Origin: Allacma fusca
Lineage: Eukaryota > Arthropoda > Collembola > Symphypleona > Sminthuridae
Direction: 5' to 3'
Length of the DNA stretch: 64,000 nt
Assembly (NCBI GenBank): GCA_947179485.1
Contig: OX359249.1
Span: forward strand, 12,710,001 to 12,774,000
The translations under genes were made by a program, and so were the position numbers. The notes under the pieces are model-generated. The model saw nothing but the letters and a program-made list of their open reading frames with translations, ran no database searches and had not been told where the DNA came from. Of this stretch, positions 1 to 11,838 are shown piece after piece (position 1 is the first letter of the stretch; every line of letters begins with the position of its first letter).

Positions 1-168
1 GCAGCCTCATGTTTTCGCTAGTTTAGGTTACGTTCGGTTCGGTTAGGTTAGGCTAGGTTAGGCTGATTTTAGTTAGGTTTGGTTTGATAAGGCCTTGTTT
101 GGTTACGTAAGTTTACGTTACTTAAAATGGAGCAGTTTTAAATCGACGATTCAAATTGATGTTTCAAA
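1..168. repeat. Spacer module A, copy 1 (TTAGG-rich)
   Basis: A non-13-mer block starting (G)GCAGCCTCATGTTTTCGC, followed by GGTTAGGTTAGGCTAGG-like telomere-like tracts, then TTTACGTTACTTAAAATGGAGCAG and a transition back to 13-mers. Type A carries the variant GATTTTAGTTAGG...TTGATAAGG. The first G of the module is just off the left edge of the window. Confidence 0.88.
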
Positions 169-760
169 TTGCAGTTTCTAGTTGCAGTTTAAATTGCAGT
201 GTCAAATTGCGGTTTCAAATTGCAGTTTCTATACAGTGTTTAAAATTGTAGTTTGAAATTTAAGTTTCGAATTAGAGTTTTAAATTGAAGTTTTAAATAG
301 CAGTTTCACATTGCAGTTTCATATTGCAGTTTCAAATAGCAGTTTCAAATTGCAGTTTCAAATAGCAGTTTTAAATAGCAGTTTCAAATAGCAGTTTCAA
401 ATTATAGTTTCAAATTGCAGTTTAAATTGCAGTTTTTAAATGCATTTTAAATGCAGTTTCAAATTGCAGTTTCAAATTGCGGTTTCAAATTGCAGTTTTA
501 AATTGCAGTTTCAAATTGCAGATTCAAATTGCAGTCTCAAGTCGCAGTTTCAAATTGCAGTTTCAAATATCAGTTTTAAATTGCAGGTTTAAATTGCAGT
601 TTCAAATACAGTGTCAAATTGCGGTTTCAAATTGCAGTTTCTATACATTGTTTAAAATTGTAGTTTGAAATTTAAGTTTCGAATTGGAGTTTTAAATTGC
701 TATTTCATGTTGCAATTTTAAATTCCGGTTTAAATTGCAGTTTAAATTTCAGTTTCATAT

Positions 761-928
761 GGCAGCCTCATGTTTTCGCTAGTTTAGGTTACGTTCGATT
801 CGGTTAGGTTAGGCTAGGTTAGGCTGATTTTAGTTAGGTTTGGTTTGATAAGGCCTTGTTAGGTTACGTAAGTTTACGTTACTTAAAATGGAGCAGTTTT
901 AAATTGACGATTCAAATTTATATTTCAA
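761..928. repeat. Spacer module A, copy 2
   Basis: Same block as at position 1 with the type-A variant GATAAGGCCTTG. It lies 760 bp after the first copy. Confidence 0.88.
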
Positions 929-2038
929 ATTGTTGTTTCTAGTTGCAGTTTAAATTGCAGTGTCAAATTGCGGTTTCAAATTGCAGTTTCTATACATTGT
1001 TTAAAATTGTAGTTTGAAATTTAAGTTTCGAATTAGAGTTTTAAATTGAAGTTTTAAATTGCAGTTTCACATTGCAGTTTCATATTGCAGTTTCAAATAG
1101 CAGTTTCAAATTGCAGTTTCAAATAGCAGAGTGAAATAGCAGTTTAAAATAGCAGTTTTAAATAGCAGTTTCAAATATCAGTTTCAAATTATAGTTTCAA
1201 ATTGCAGTTTCAAATTGCAGTTTTTAAATGCATTTTAATTGCAGTTAAAATTGAAGTTTCGAAATGGAGTTTCAAATTGGAGTCTCAAATTGCAGTTTCA
1301 AATTGCAGTTTCAAATTGCAGTTTCTGGTTGCAGTTTAAACTGCAGTTTCAAATTGCACTTTCTAATTGCACTTTCAAATTCCAGTTTCAAATCGCATTT
1401 TCTATTTGCAGTTTTAAATTGCAGTTTCAAATTGCAGTTTTAAATTGCAGTTTTTTATTGCAGTTTAATTGAAGTTTTAAATTGCAGTTTCAAATTGCAG
1501 TTTTTTATGGCAGTTTAATTGAAGTTTTAAATTGCAGTTTCAAATTGCAGTTTGTATATGCTGTTTAAAACTGCAGTTTGAAATTGAAATTTCGAATTGG
1601 AGTTTCAAATTGGAGTGTCAAATTGCAGTTTCAAAATGCAGTTTCAAAATGCAGTTTCAAATTGCAGTTTCAAATTGCAGTTTCAAATTGCAGTTTCATG
1701 TTGCACTTTAAAATTGAAGTTTCGAGATGCAGTTTCTATTTGTTATTTCAAGTTGCAGTTTCAAATTGCAGTTGCAAATAGCAGTTTCAAATAGCAGTTT
1801 CAAATAGCAGTGTCAAATTGCAGTGTCAAATTGCAGTGTCAAATTGCAGTTTCAAATTGCAGTTTCAAATTGCAGTTTCAAATTCCAGTTTCCAATTGCA
1901 GTTTCAAATTGCAGTTTCAAATTGTAGCTTCAAATTGCAGTTTCAAATTGCAGTTTCAAATTGCAGTTTCAAATTGTAGCTTCAAATTGCAGTTTTAAAT
2001 TCCAGTTTTAAGTTGCAGTTTAAATTGCAGTTTCATAT

Positions 2039-2200
2039 GGCAGCCTCATGTTTTCGCTAGGTAAGGTTACGTTCGGTTAGGTAAGGCTAGGCTAGGCTAA
2101 TTTTGGTTAGGTTTGGTTTGGTTAGGCGTTGTTAGGTTACAAAAGTTTACGTTACTTAAAATAGAGCAGTTTTAAATCGACGATTCAAATTGATGTTTTA
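2039..2200. repeat. Spacer module B, copy 1
   Basis: Variant B reads TAATTTTGGTTAGG...GGTTAGGCGTTG followed by ACAAAAGTTTACG and AAAATAGAGCAG. Shared variants with the modules at 5,902, 7,423 and 8,521 define a subfamily. Confidence 0.87.
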
Positions 2201-3862
2201 AATTGCAGTTTCTAGTTGCAGTTTAAATATCAGTGTCAAATTGCGGTTTCAAATTGCAGTTTCTATACATTGTTTAAAATTGTAGTTTGAAATTTAAGTT
2301 TCGAATTAGAGTTTTAAATTGAAGTTTTAAATTGCAGTTTCACATTGCAGTTTCATATTGCAGTTTCAAATAGCAGTTTCAAATAGCAGTTCCAAATTGC
2401 AGTTTCAAATAGCAGTTTTAAATAGCAGTTTCAAATAGCAGTTTTAAATAGCAGTTTCAAATAGCAGTTTCAAATTATAGTTTCAAATTGCAGTTTCAAA
2501 TTGCAGTTTTTAAATGCATTTTAATTGCAGTTAAAATTGAAGTTTCGAAATGGAGTTTCAAATTGGAGTCTCAAATTGCAGTTTCAAATTGCAGTTTCAA
2601 ATTGCAGTTTCTAGTTGCAGTTTAAACTGCAGTTTCAAATTGCACTTTCTAATTGCACTTTCAAATTCCAGTTTCAAATTGCATTTTCTATTTGCAGTTT
2701 TAAATTGCAGTTTCAAATTGCAGTTTTAAATTGCAGTTTTTTATTGCAGTTTAATTGAAGTTTTAAATTGCAGTTTCAAATTGCAGTTTTTTATGGCAGT
2801 TTAATTGAAGTTTTAAATTGCAGTTTCAAATTGCAGTTTGTATATGCTGTTTAAAACTGCAGTTTGAAATTGAAATTTCGAATTGGAGTTTCAAATTGGA
2901 GTGTCAAATTGCAGTTTCAAAATGCAGTTTCAAATTGCAGTCTCAAATTGCAGTTTCGAAATGCAGTTTCAAATTGCAGTCTCAAATTGCAGTTTTAAAT
3001 TCCAGTTTTGAATTAGAGTTTCCAATTGCACTGTCACATTGCAGTTTCTAATGGCTGTTTCAAATTGCAGTTTCATGTTGCACTTTAAAATTGCAGTTTC
3101 TATTTGATATTTAAAATTGCAGTTATAAATCTAACTTTTGAATTGGAGTTGTAAATTGCAGTTTTAAATTGCAGTTTCACATAACAGTTTCCAATTGCAC
3201 TTTCAAATTGCAGTTTCAAATTGCAGTTTCAAATTGCAGTTTCAAAATGCAGTTTCAACTTGCAGTTTCTAATTGCATTTTAATTGCAGTTTGAAATTGA
3301 ATTTCAAATTGCAGTTTTTGTTGCAGTTTTAACTTGCACTTTTTTATTGCATTTTAATTGCAGTTTGAATTTGAAGTTTCAAATTTCAGTTTTTGTTGCA
3401 GTTTCAAACTGCAGTTTCATATTGCAGTTTTCAATTGCCGTTTTGAATTGCAGTTTTAACTTGCGGTTTTAAATTACAGTTTCAAATTGCAGTTTCAAAT
3501 TGCAGTTTCAACTTGCAGTTTTAAAAAGCAATATCAAATAGCAGTTTCATGTTGCAGTTTTAAATTCCAGTTTCATGCTGCAGTTTTACATTGAAGTTTC
3601 GAATTGCAGTATCTATTTGATATTTAAAATAGCAGTTTGAAATTGAAATTTCAAATTGCAGTTTCAAATTGCAGTTTCAAATTGCAGGTTTAAATTGCAG
3701 TTTCAAATACAGTGTCAAATTGCGGTTTCAAATTGCAGTTTCTAAACATTGTTTAAAATTGTAGTTTGAAATTTAAGTTTCGAATTGGAGTTTTAAATTG
3801 CTATTTCATGTTGCAATTTTAAATTCCAGTTTTAAGTTGCAGTTTAAATTTCAGTTTCATAT

Positions 3863-4030
3863 GGCAGCCTCATGTTTTCGCTAGTTTAGGTTACGTTCGG
3901 TTCGGTTAGGTTAGGCTAGGTTAGGCTGATTTTAGTTAGGTTTGGTTTGATAAGGCCTTGTTTGGTTACGTAAGTTTACGTTACTTAAAATGGAGCAGTT
4001 TTAAATCGACGATTCAAATTGATGTTTCAA
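3863..4030. repeat. Spacer module A, copy 3 (opens second higher-order unit)
   Basis: Essentially identical to the module at position 1, at an offset of 3,863 bp. Its first base closes the repeat junction. Confidence 0.88.
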
Positions 4031-4623
4031 ATTGCAGTTTCTAGTTGCAGTTTAAATTGCAGTGTCAAATTGCGGTTTCAAATTGCAGTTTCTATACAGT
4101 GTTTAAAATTGTAGTTTGAAATTTAAGTTTCGAATTAGAGTTTTAAATTGAAGTTTTAAATAGCAGTTTCACATTGCAGTTTCATATTGCAGTTTCAAAT
4201 AGCAGTTTCAAATTGCAGTTTCAAATAGCAGTTTTAAATAGCAGTTTCAAATAGCAGTTTCAAATTATAGTTTCAAATTGCAGTTTAAATTGCAGTTTTT
4301 AAATGCATTTTAAATGCAGTTTCAAATTGCAGTTTCAAATTGCGGTTTCAAATTGCAGTTTTAAATTGCAGTTTCAAATTGCAGATTCAAATTGCAGTCT
4401 CAAGTCGCAGTTTCAAATTGCAGTTTCAAATATCAGTTTTAAATTGCAGGTTTAAATTGCAGTTTCAAATACAGTGTCAAATTGCGGTTTCAAATTGCAG
4501 TTTCTATACATTGTTTAAAATTGTAGTTTGAAATTTAAGTTTCGAATTGGAGTTTTAAATTGCTATTTCATGTTGCAATTTTAAATTCCGGTTTAAATTG
4601 CAGTTTAAATTTCAGTTTCATAT

Positions 4624-4791
4624 GGCAGCCTCATGTTTTCGCTAGTTTAGGTTACGTTCGATTCGGTTAGGTTAGGCTAGGTTAGGCTGATTTTAGTTAG
4701 GTTTGGTTTGATAAGGCCTTGTTAGGTTACGTAAGTTTACGTTACTTAAAATGGAGCAGTTTTAAATTGACGATTCAAATTTATATTTCAA
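4624..4791. repeat. Spacer module A, copy 4
   Basis: Match of the module at 761 at the 3,863-bp offset. Confidence 0.88.
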
Positions 4792-5901
4792 ATTGTTGTT
4801 TCTAGTTGCAGTTTAAATTGCAGTGTCAAATTGCGGTTTCAAATTGCAGTTTCTATACATTGTTTAAAATTGTAGTTTGAAATTTAAGTTTCGAATTAGA
4901 GTTTTAAATTGAAGTTTTAAATTGCAGTTTCACATTGCAGTTTCATATTGCAGTTTCAAATAGCAGTTTCAAATTGCAGTTTCAAATAGCAGAGTTAAAT
5001 AGCAGTTTAAAATAGCAGTTTTAAATAGCAGTTTCAAATATCAGTTTCAAATTATAGTTTCAAATTGCAGTTTCAAATTGCAGTTTTTAAATGCATTTTA
5101 ATTGCAGTTAAAATTGAAGTTTCGAAATGGAGTTTCAAATTGGAGTCTCAAATTGCAGTTTCAAATTGCAGTTTCAAATTGCAGTTTCTGGTTGCAGTTT
5201 AAACTGCAGTTTCAAATTGCACTTTCTAATTGCACTTTCAAATTCCAGTTTCAAATCGCATTTTCTATTTGCAGTTTTAAATTGCAGTTTCAAATTGCAG
5301 TTTTAAATTGCAGTTTTTTATTGCAGTTTAATTGAAGTTTTAAATTGCAGTTTCAAATTGCAGTTTTTTATGGCAGTTTAATTGAAGTTTTAAATTGCAG
5401 TTTCAAATTGCAGTTTGTATATGCTGTTTAAAACTGCAGTTTGAAATTGAAATTTCGAATTGGAGTTTCAAATTGGAGTGTCAAATTGCAGTTTCAAAAT
5501 GCAGTTTCAAAATGCAGTTTCAAATTGCAGTTTCAAATTGCAGTTTCAAATTGCAGTTTCATGTTGCACTTTAAAATTGAAGTTTGGAGATGCAGTTTCT
5601 ATTTGTTATTTCAAGTTGCAGTTTCAAATTGCAGTTGCAAATAGCAGTTTCAAATAGCAGTTTCAAATAGCAGTGTCAAATTGCAGTGTCAAATTGCAGT
5701 GTCAAATTGCAGTTTCAAATTGCAGTTTCAAATTGCAGTTTCAAATTCCAGTTTCCAATTGCAGTTTCAAATTGCAGTTTCAAATTGTAGCTTCAAATTG
5801 CAGTTTCAAATTGCAGTTTCAAATTGCAGTTTCAAATTGTAGCTTCAAATTGCAGTTTTAAATTCCAGTTTTAAGTTGCAGTTTAAATTGCAGTTTCATA
5901 T

Positions 5902-6063
5902 GGCAGCCTCATGTTTTCGCTAGGTAAGGTTACGTTCGGTTAGGTTAGGCTAGGCTAGGCTAATTTTGGTTAGGTTTGGTTTGGTTAGGCGTTGTTAGGT
6001 TACAAAAGTTTACGTTACTTAAAATAGAGCAGTTTTAAATCGACGATTCAAATTGATGTTTTA
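5902..6063. repeat. Spacer module B, copy 2
   Basis: Match of the module at 2,039 at the 3,863-bp offset, with at least one base difference in the TTAGG tract. Confidence 0.87.
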
Positions 6064-7422
6064 AATTGCAGTTTCTAGTTGCAGTTTAAATATCAGTGTC
6101 AAATTGCGGTTTCAAATTGCAGTTTCTATACATTGTTTAAAATTGTAGTTTGAAATTTAAGTTTCGAATTAGAGTTTTAAATTGAAGTTTTAAATTGCAG
6201 TTTCACATTGCAGTTTCATATTGCAGTTTCAAATAGCAGTTTCAAATAGCAGTTCCAAATTGCAGTTTCAAATAGCAGTTTTAAATAGCAGTTTCAAATA
6301 GCAGTTTTAAATAGCAGTTTCAAATAGCAGTTTCAAATTATAGTTTCAAATTGCAGTTTCAAATTGCAGTTTTTAAATGCATTTTAATTGCAGTTAAAAT
6401 TGAAGTTTCGAAATGGAGTTTCAAATTGGAGTCTCAAATTGCAGTTTCAAATTGCAGTTTCAAATTGCAGTTTCTAGTTGCAGTTTAAACTGCAGTTTCA
6501 AATTGCACTTTCTAATTGCACTTTCAAATTCCAGTTTTAAATTGCATTTTCTATTTGCAGTTTTAAATTGCAGTTTCAAATTGCAGTTTTAAATTGCAGT
6601 TTTTTATTGCAGTTTAATTGAAGTTTTAAATTGCAGTTTCAAATTGCAGTTTTTTATGGCAGTTTAATTGAAGTTTTAAATTGCAGTTTCAAATTGCAGT
6701 TTGTATATGCTGTTTAAAACTGCAGTTTGAAATTGAAATTTCGAATTGGAGTTTCAAATTGGAGTGTCAAATTGCAGTTTCAAAATGCAGTTTCAAATTG
6801 CAGTTTCAAATTGCAGTTTCAAATTGCAGTTTCAAATTGCAGTTTCAAATTGCAGTTTCATGTTGCACTTTAAAATTGAAGTTTCGAGATGCAGTTTCTA
6901 TTTGTTATTTCAAGTTGCAGTTTCAAATTGCAGTTGCAAATAGCAGTTTCAAATAGCAGTTTCAAATAGCAGTGTCAAATTGCAGTGTCAAATTGCAGTT
7001 TCAAATTGCAGTTTCAAATTGCAGTTTCAAATTCCAGTTTCCAATTGCAGTTTCAAATTGCAGTTTCAAATTGTAGCTTCAAATTGCAGTTTCAAATTGC
7101 AGTTTCAAATTGCAGTTTCATGTTGCACTTTAAAATTGAAGTTTCGAATTGCAGTTTCTATTTGTTATTTCAAGTTGCAGTTTCAAATTGCAGTTTCAAA
7201 TTGCAGTTTCAAATAGCAGTTTCAAATAGCAGTGTCAAATTGCAGTGTCAAATTGCAGTTTCAAATTGCAGTTTCAAATTGCAGTTTCAAATTGCAGTTT
7301 CAAATTGCAGTTTCAAATTGCAGTTTCAAATTGTAGCTTCAAATTGCAGTTTCAAATTGCAGTTTCAAATTGTAGCTTCAAATTGCAGTTTTAAATTCCA
7401 GTTTTAAGTTGCAGTTTCATAT

Positions 7423-7585
7423 GGCAGCCTCATGTTTTCGCTAGGTTAGGTTACGTTCGGTTCGGTTAGGTTAGACTAGGCTAGGCTAATTTTGGTTAGG
7501 TTTGGTTTGGTTAGGCGTTGTTAGGTTACAAAAGTTTACGTTACTTAAAATAGAGCAGTTTTAAATCGACGATTCAAATTGATGT
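7423..7585. repeat. Spacer module B, copy 3
   Basis: Type-B module in the expanded region; GGTTAGACTAGG replaces GGTTAGGCTAGG. It follows a long, nearly pure 13-mer run. Confidence 0.85.
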
Positions 7586-8520
7586 TTTAAATTGCAGTTT
7601 CTAGTTGCAGTTTAAATATCAGTGTCAAATTGCGGTTTCAAATTGCAGTTTGAAATTTAAGTTTTGAATTGGAGTTTTAAATTGAAGTTTCAAATTGCAG
7701 TTTCAGATTGCAGTTTCCAATTGCAGTTTCAAATTTAAGTTTAAAATTGCTGTTTCAAATTGCAGTTTCAAATAGCAGTTTCAAATTGCAGTTTCCAATT
7801 GCAGTTTAAATTGCAGTTTCAAATTGCAGTTTCAAATTATAGTTTCAAATTGCAGTTTCAAATTGCAGTTTTTTATTGCAGTTTAATTGAAGTTTTAAAT
7901 TGCAGTTGCAAATTGCAGTTTTTTATGGCAGTTTAATTGAAGTTTTAAATTGCAGTTTCAAATTGCAGTTTGTATATGCTGTTTAAAACTGCAGTTTGAA
8001 ATTGAAATTTCGAATTGGAGTTTCAAATTGGAGTGTCAAATTGCAGTTTCAAAATGCAGTTTCAAATTGCAGTTTCAAATTGCAGTTTCAAATTGCAGTT
8101 TCAAATTGCAGTTTCAAATTGCAGTTTCAAATTGCAGTTTCAAATTGCAGTTTCAAATTGCAGTTTCAAATTGCAGTTTCATGTTGCACTTTAAAATTGA
8201 AGTTTCGAGATGCAGTCTATTTGTTATTTCAAGTTGCAGTTTCAAATTGCAGTTTCAAATTGCAGTTTCAAATAGCAGTTTCAAATAGCAGTGTCAAATT
8301 GCAGTGTCAAATTGCAGTTTCAAATTGCAGTTTCAAATTGCAGTTTCAAATTGCAGTTTCAAATTGCAGTTTCAAATTGCAGTTTCAAATTGCAGTTTCA
8401 AATTGCAGTTTCAAATTGTAGCTTCAAATTGCAGTTTCAAATTGCAGTTTCAAATTCCAGTTTCAAATTGTAGCTTCAAATTGCAGTTTTAAATTCCAGT
8501 TTTAAGTTGCAGTTTCATAT

Positions 8521-8683
8521 GGCAGCCTCATGTTTTCGCTAGGTTAGGTTACGTTCGGTTCGGTTAGGTTAGGCTAGGCTAGGCTAATTTTGGTTAGGTT
8601 TGGTTTGGTTAGGCGTTGTTAGGTTACAAAAGTTTACGTTACTTAAAATAGAGCAGTTTTAAATCGACGATTCAAATTGATGT
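8521..8683. repeat. Spacer module B, copy 4
   Basis: Type-B module 1,098 bp after the previous one, again preceded by a homogeneous 13-mer run ending in TTTCATAT. Confidence 0.85.
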
Positions 8684-10027
8684 TTTAAATTGCAGTTTCT
8701 AGTTGCAGTTTAAATATCAGTGTCAAATTGCAGTTTAAAATTTAAGTTTAAAATTGCTGTTTCAAATTGCAGTTTCAAATAGGAGTTTCAAATAGCAGTT
8801 TCAAATTGCAGTTTCCAATTGCAGTTTAAATTGCAGTTTGAAATTGCAGTTTCAAATTATAGTTTCAAGTTGCAGTTTCAAATTGCAGTTTCAAATTGCA
8901 GTTTAATTGAAGTTTTAAATTGCAGTTTCAAATTGCAGTTTTTTATGGCAGTTTAATTGAAGTTTTAAATTGCAGTTTCAAACTGCAGTTTGCATATGAT
9001 GTTTAAAACTGCAGTTTGAAATTGAAATTTCGAATTGGAGTTTCAAATTGGAATGTCAAATTGCAGTTTCAAAATGCATTTTCAAATTGCAGTCTCAAAT
9101 TGCAGTTTCGAAATGCAGTTTCAAATTGAAGTCTCAAATTGCAGTTTTAAATTCCAGTTTTGAATTAGAGTTTCTAATTGCACTGTCACATTGCAGTTTC
9201 CAATGGTTGTTTCAAATTGCAGTTTCATGTTGCACTTTAAAATTGCAGTTTCTATTTGATATTTAAAATTGCAGTTATAAATCTAACTTTTGAATTGGAG
9301 TTGTAAATTGCAGTTTTAAATTGCAGTTTCACATAACAGTTTCCAATTGCAGTTTCAAATTGCAGTTTCAAATTGCAGTTTCAAAATGCAGTTTCAACTT
9401 GCAGTTTCTAATTGCATTTTAATTGCAGTTTGAAATTGAATTTCAAATTGCAGTTTTTGTTGCAGTTTCAACTTGCACTTTTTTATTGCATTTTAATTGC
9501 AGTTTGAATTTGAAGTTTCAAATTGCAGTTTTTGTTGCAGTTTCAAACTGCAGTTTCATATTGCAGTTTTCAATATCCGTTTTGAATTGCAGTTTCAACT
9601 TGCGGTTTTAAATTACAGTTTCAAATTGCAGTTTCAAATTGCAGTTTCAACTTGCAGTTTTAAATAGCAATATCAAATAGCAGTTTCATGTTGCAGTTTT
9701 AAATTCCAGTTTCATGCTGCAGTTTTAAATTCCAGTTTCATGCTGCAGTTTTACATTGAAGTTTCGAATTGCAGTATCTATTTGATATTTAAAATAGCAG
9801 TTTGAAATTGAAATTTCAAATTGCAGTTTCAAATTGCAGTTTCAAATTGCAGGTTTAAATTGCAGTTTCAAATACAGTGTCAAATTGCGGTTTCAAATTG
9901 CAGTTTCTATACATTGTTTAAAATTGTAGTTTGAAATTTAAGTTTCGAATTGGAGTTTTAAATTGCTATTTCATGTTGCAATTTTAAATTCCAGTTTTAA
10001 GTTGCAGTTTAAATTTCAGTTTCATAT

Positions 10028-10195
10028 GGCAGCCTCATGTTTTCGCTAGTTTAGGTTACGTTCGGTTCGGTTAGGTTAGGCTAGGTTAGGCTGATTTTAG
10101 TTAGGTTTGGTTTGATAAGGCTTTGTTAGGTTACGTAAGTTTACGTTACTTAAAATGGAGCAGTTTTAAATCGACGATTCAAATTGATGTTTCAA
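10028..10195. repeat. Spacer module A, copy 5
   Basis: Type-A module; the sequence after it resembles that after position 1 for about 470 bp. Confidence 0.86.
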
Positions 10196-10399
10196 ATTGC
10201 AGTTTCTAGTTGCAGTTTAAATTGCAGTGTCAAATTGCGGTTTCAAATTGCAGTTTCTATACATTGTTTAAAATTGTAGTTTGAAATTTAAGTTTCGAAT
10301 TAGAGTTTTAAATTGAAGTTTTAAATTGCAGTTTCACATTGCAGTTTCATATTGCAGTTTCAAATAGCAGTTTCAAATTGCAGTTTCAAATAGCAGTTT

Positions 10400-11170
10400 T
10401 AAATAGCAGTTTCAAATAGCAGTTTCAAATTATAGTTTCAAATTGCAGTTTCAAATTGCAGTTTTTAAATGCATTTTAAATGCAGTTTCAAATTGCAGTT
10501 TCAAATTGCGGTTTCAAATTGCAGTTTTAAATTGCAGTTTTATATTGCAGTTTCAAATTGCAGTTTCAAGTCGCAGTTTCAAATTGCAGTTTCAAATATC
10601 AGTTTTAAATTGCAGTTTTGAATTGCAGTTTCCAATTGCAGTTTGAAATTGCAGTTTGAAATTGCAGTTTCAAATTGTAGTCTCAAATTGCAGTTTCAAA
10701 TTGCAGTTTTTAATTGCAGTTTCAAATTGCAGTTTTGAATTGCAGTGTCACATTGCAGTTTCCAATTGCAGTTTCAAATCGCAGTTTTAAATAGCAGTTT
10801 CAAATAGCAGTTTCAAATTATAGTTTCAAATTGCAGTTTCAAATTGCAGTTTTTAAATGCATTTTAAATGCAGTTTCAAATTGCAGTTTCAAATTGCGGT
10901 TTCAAATTGCAGTTTTAAATTGCAGTTTTATATTGCAGTTTCAAATTGCAGTTTCAAGTCACAGTTTCAAATTGCAGTTTAAAATATCAGTTTTAAATTG
11001 CAGTTTTGAATTGCAGTTTCCAATTGCAGTTTGAAATTGCAGTTTGAAATTGCAGTTTCAAATTGTAGTCTCAAATTGCAGTTTCAAATTGCAGTTTTAA
11101 ATTGCAGTTTCAAATTGCAGTTTTGAATTGCAGTTTCCAATTGCAGTGTCACATTGCAGTTTCCAATTGC
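10400..11170. repeat. 388-bp tandem duplication inside the 13-mer array
   Basis: The block beginning near 10,400 recurs at +388 bp (10,443 matches 10,831), including the landmark TTTTTAAATGCATTTTAAATG. The copies differ at only a few sites. This is an intermediate repeat level between the 13-mer and the 3.86-kb unit. Confidence 0.85.
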
Positions 11171-11721
11171 AGTTTCAAATTTCAGATTCATGTTGCACTT
11201 TAAAATTGCAGCTTCTATTTGATATTTAAAATTGCAGTTCGAAATTGATGTTTCGAATTGCAGTTGTAAATTGCAGTTTCAAATTGCAGTTTAGAATTGC
11301 AGTTTCAAAATGGAGTTTCAAATTGCAGTTGCAAATTGCGGTTCCATTTTGGGGCTTCAAATTGCAGTTTTAAAATCCAGTTTCAAATTGCAGTTTCAAA
11401 TAGCAGTTTCAAATTGCAGTTTCAAATAGCAGTTTAAATAGCAGTTTCAAATAGCAGTTTCAAATTATAGTTTCAAATTGCAGTTTCAAATTGCAGTTTT
11501 TAAATGCATTTTAATTGCAGTTAAAATTGAAGTTTCGAAATGGAGTTTCAAATTGGAGTCTCAAATTGGAGTTTCAAATTGCAGTTTCAAATTGCAGTTT
11601 CTAGTTGCAGTTTAAATTGCAGTTTCAAATTGCACTTTCTAATTGCACTTTCAAATTCCAGTTTCAAATTGCAGTTTTAAATTGCAGTTTCTAATTGCAG
11701 TTTTTAATTGCAGTTTTTAAT

Positions 11722-11838
11722 TGCAGTTGATATGCTGGAGTCGCTAGTGCAGGTTAGGTTAAGTTTGGTTAGTTTATGTTTAGTGAGGTTAGGTTAGGTC
11801 GTGTAAGTTTACATTACTTAAAATAAAGCAGTTTGTAT
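11722..11838. repeat. Diverged spacer module at the array edge
   Basis: Related in order and motifs (GTCGCTAGTGCAGGTTAGG, then GTAAGTTTACATTACTTAAA and AAAGCAG) but much more diverged than the other nine. It marks the edge of the array, where satellite copies commonly accumulate changes. Confidence 0.7.

Larger units (their letters stand above)
1..3863. repeat. Higher-order repeat unit, copy 1 (3,863 bp)
   Basis: Position n here matches position n+3,863 in the next copy, for example the spacer modules at 761 and 4,624 and at 2,039 and 5,902. The unit holds three spacer modules (types A, A, B) and the 13-mer tracts between them. Over the first ~2.9 kb I found only a few differences from copy 2 (near 1,133, 1,716, 2,072 and 2,684), so the duplication is recent or kept alike by conversion. 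Confidence 0.92.
3864..6803. repeat. Higher-order repeat unit, copy 2 (partial)
   Basis: This stretch repeats 1-2,940 nearly base for base. After about 6,800 the pure 13-mer tract expands and copy 1's 3' part no longer aligns in register. Sequence resembling copy 1 from ~2.75 to 3.86 kb reappears at about 8,900-10,027, so the second unit looks stretched by extra 13-mers and two additional B-type module blocks. Confidence 0.85.

Noticed and set aside
477-11034. About twenty repetitive ORFs of 60-141 codons on the plus strand
   Set aside because: All are translations of the stop-free 13-bp repeat, the same peptide in every frame. No start context, domain or non-repeat coding sequence.
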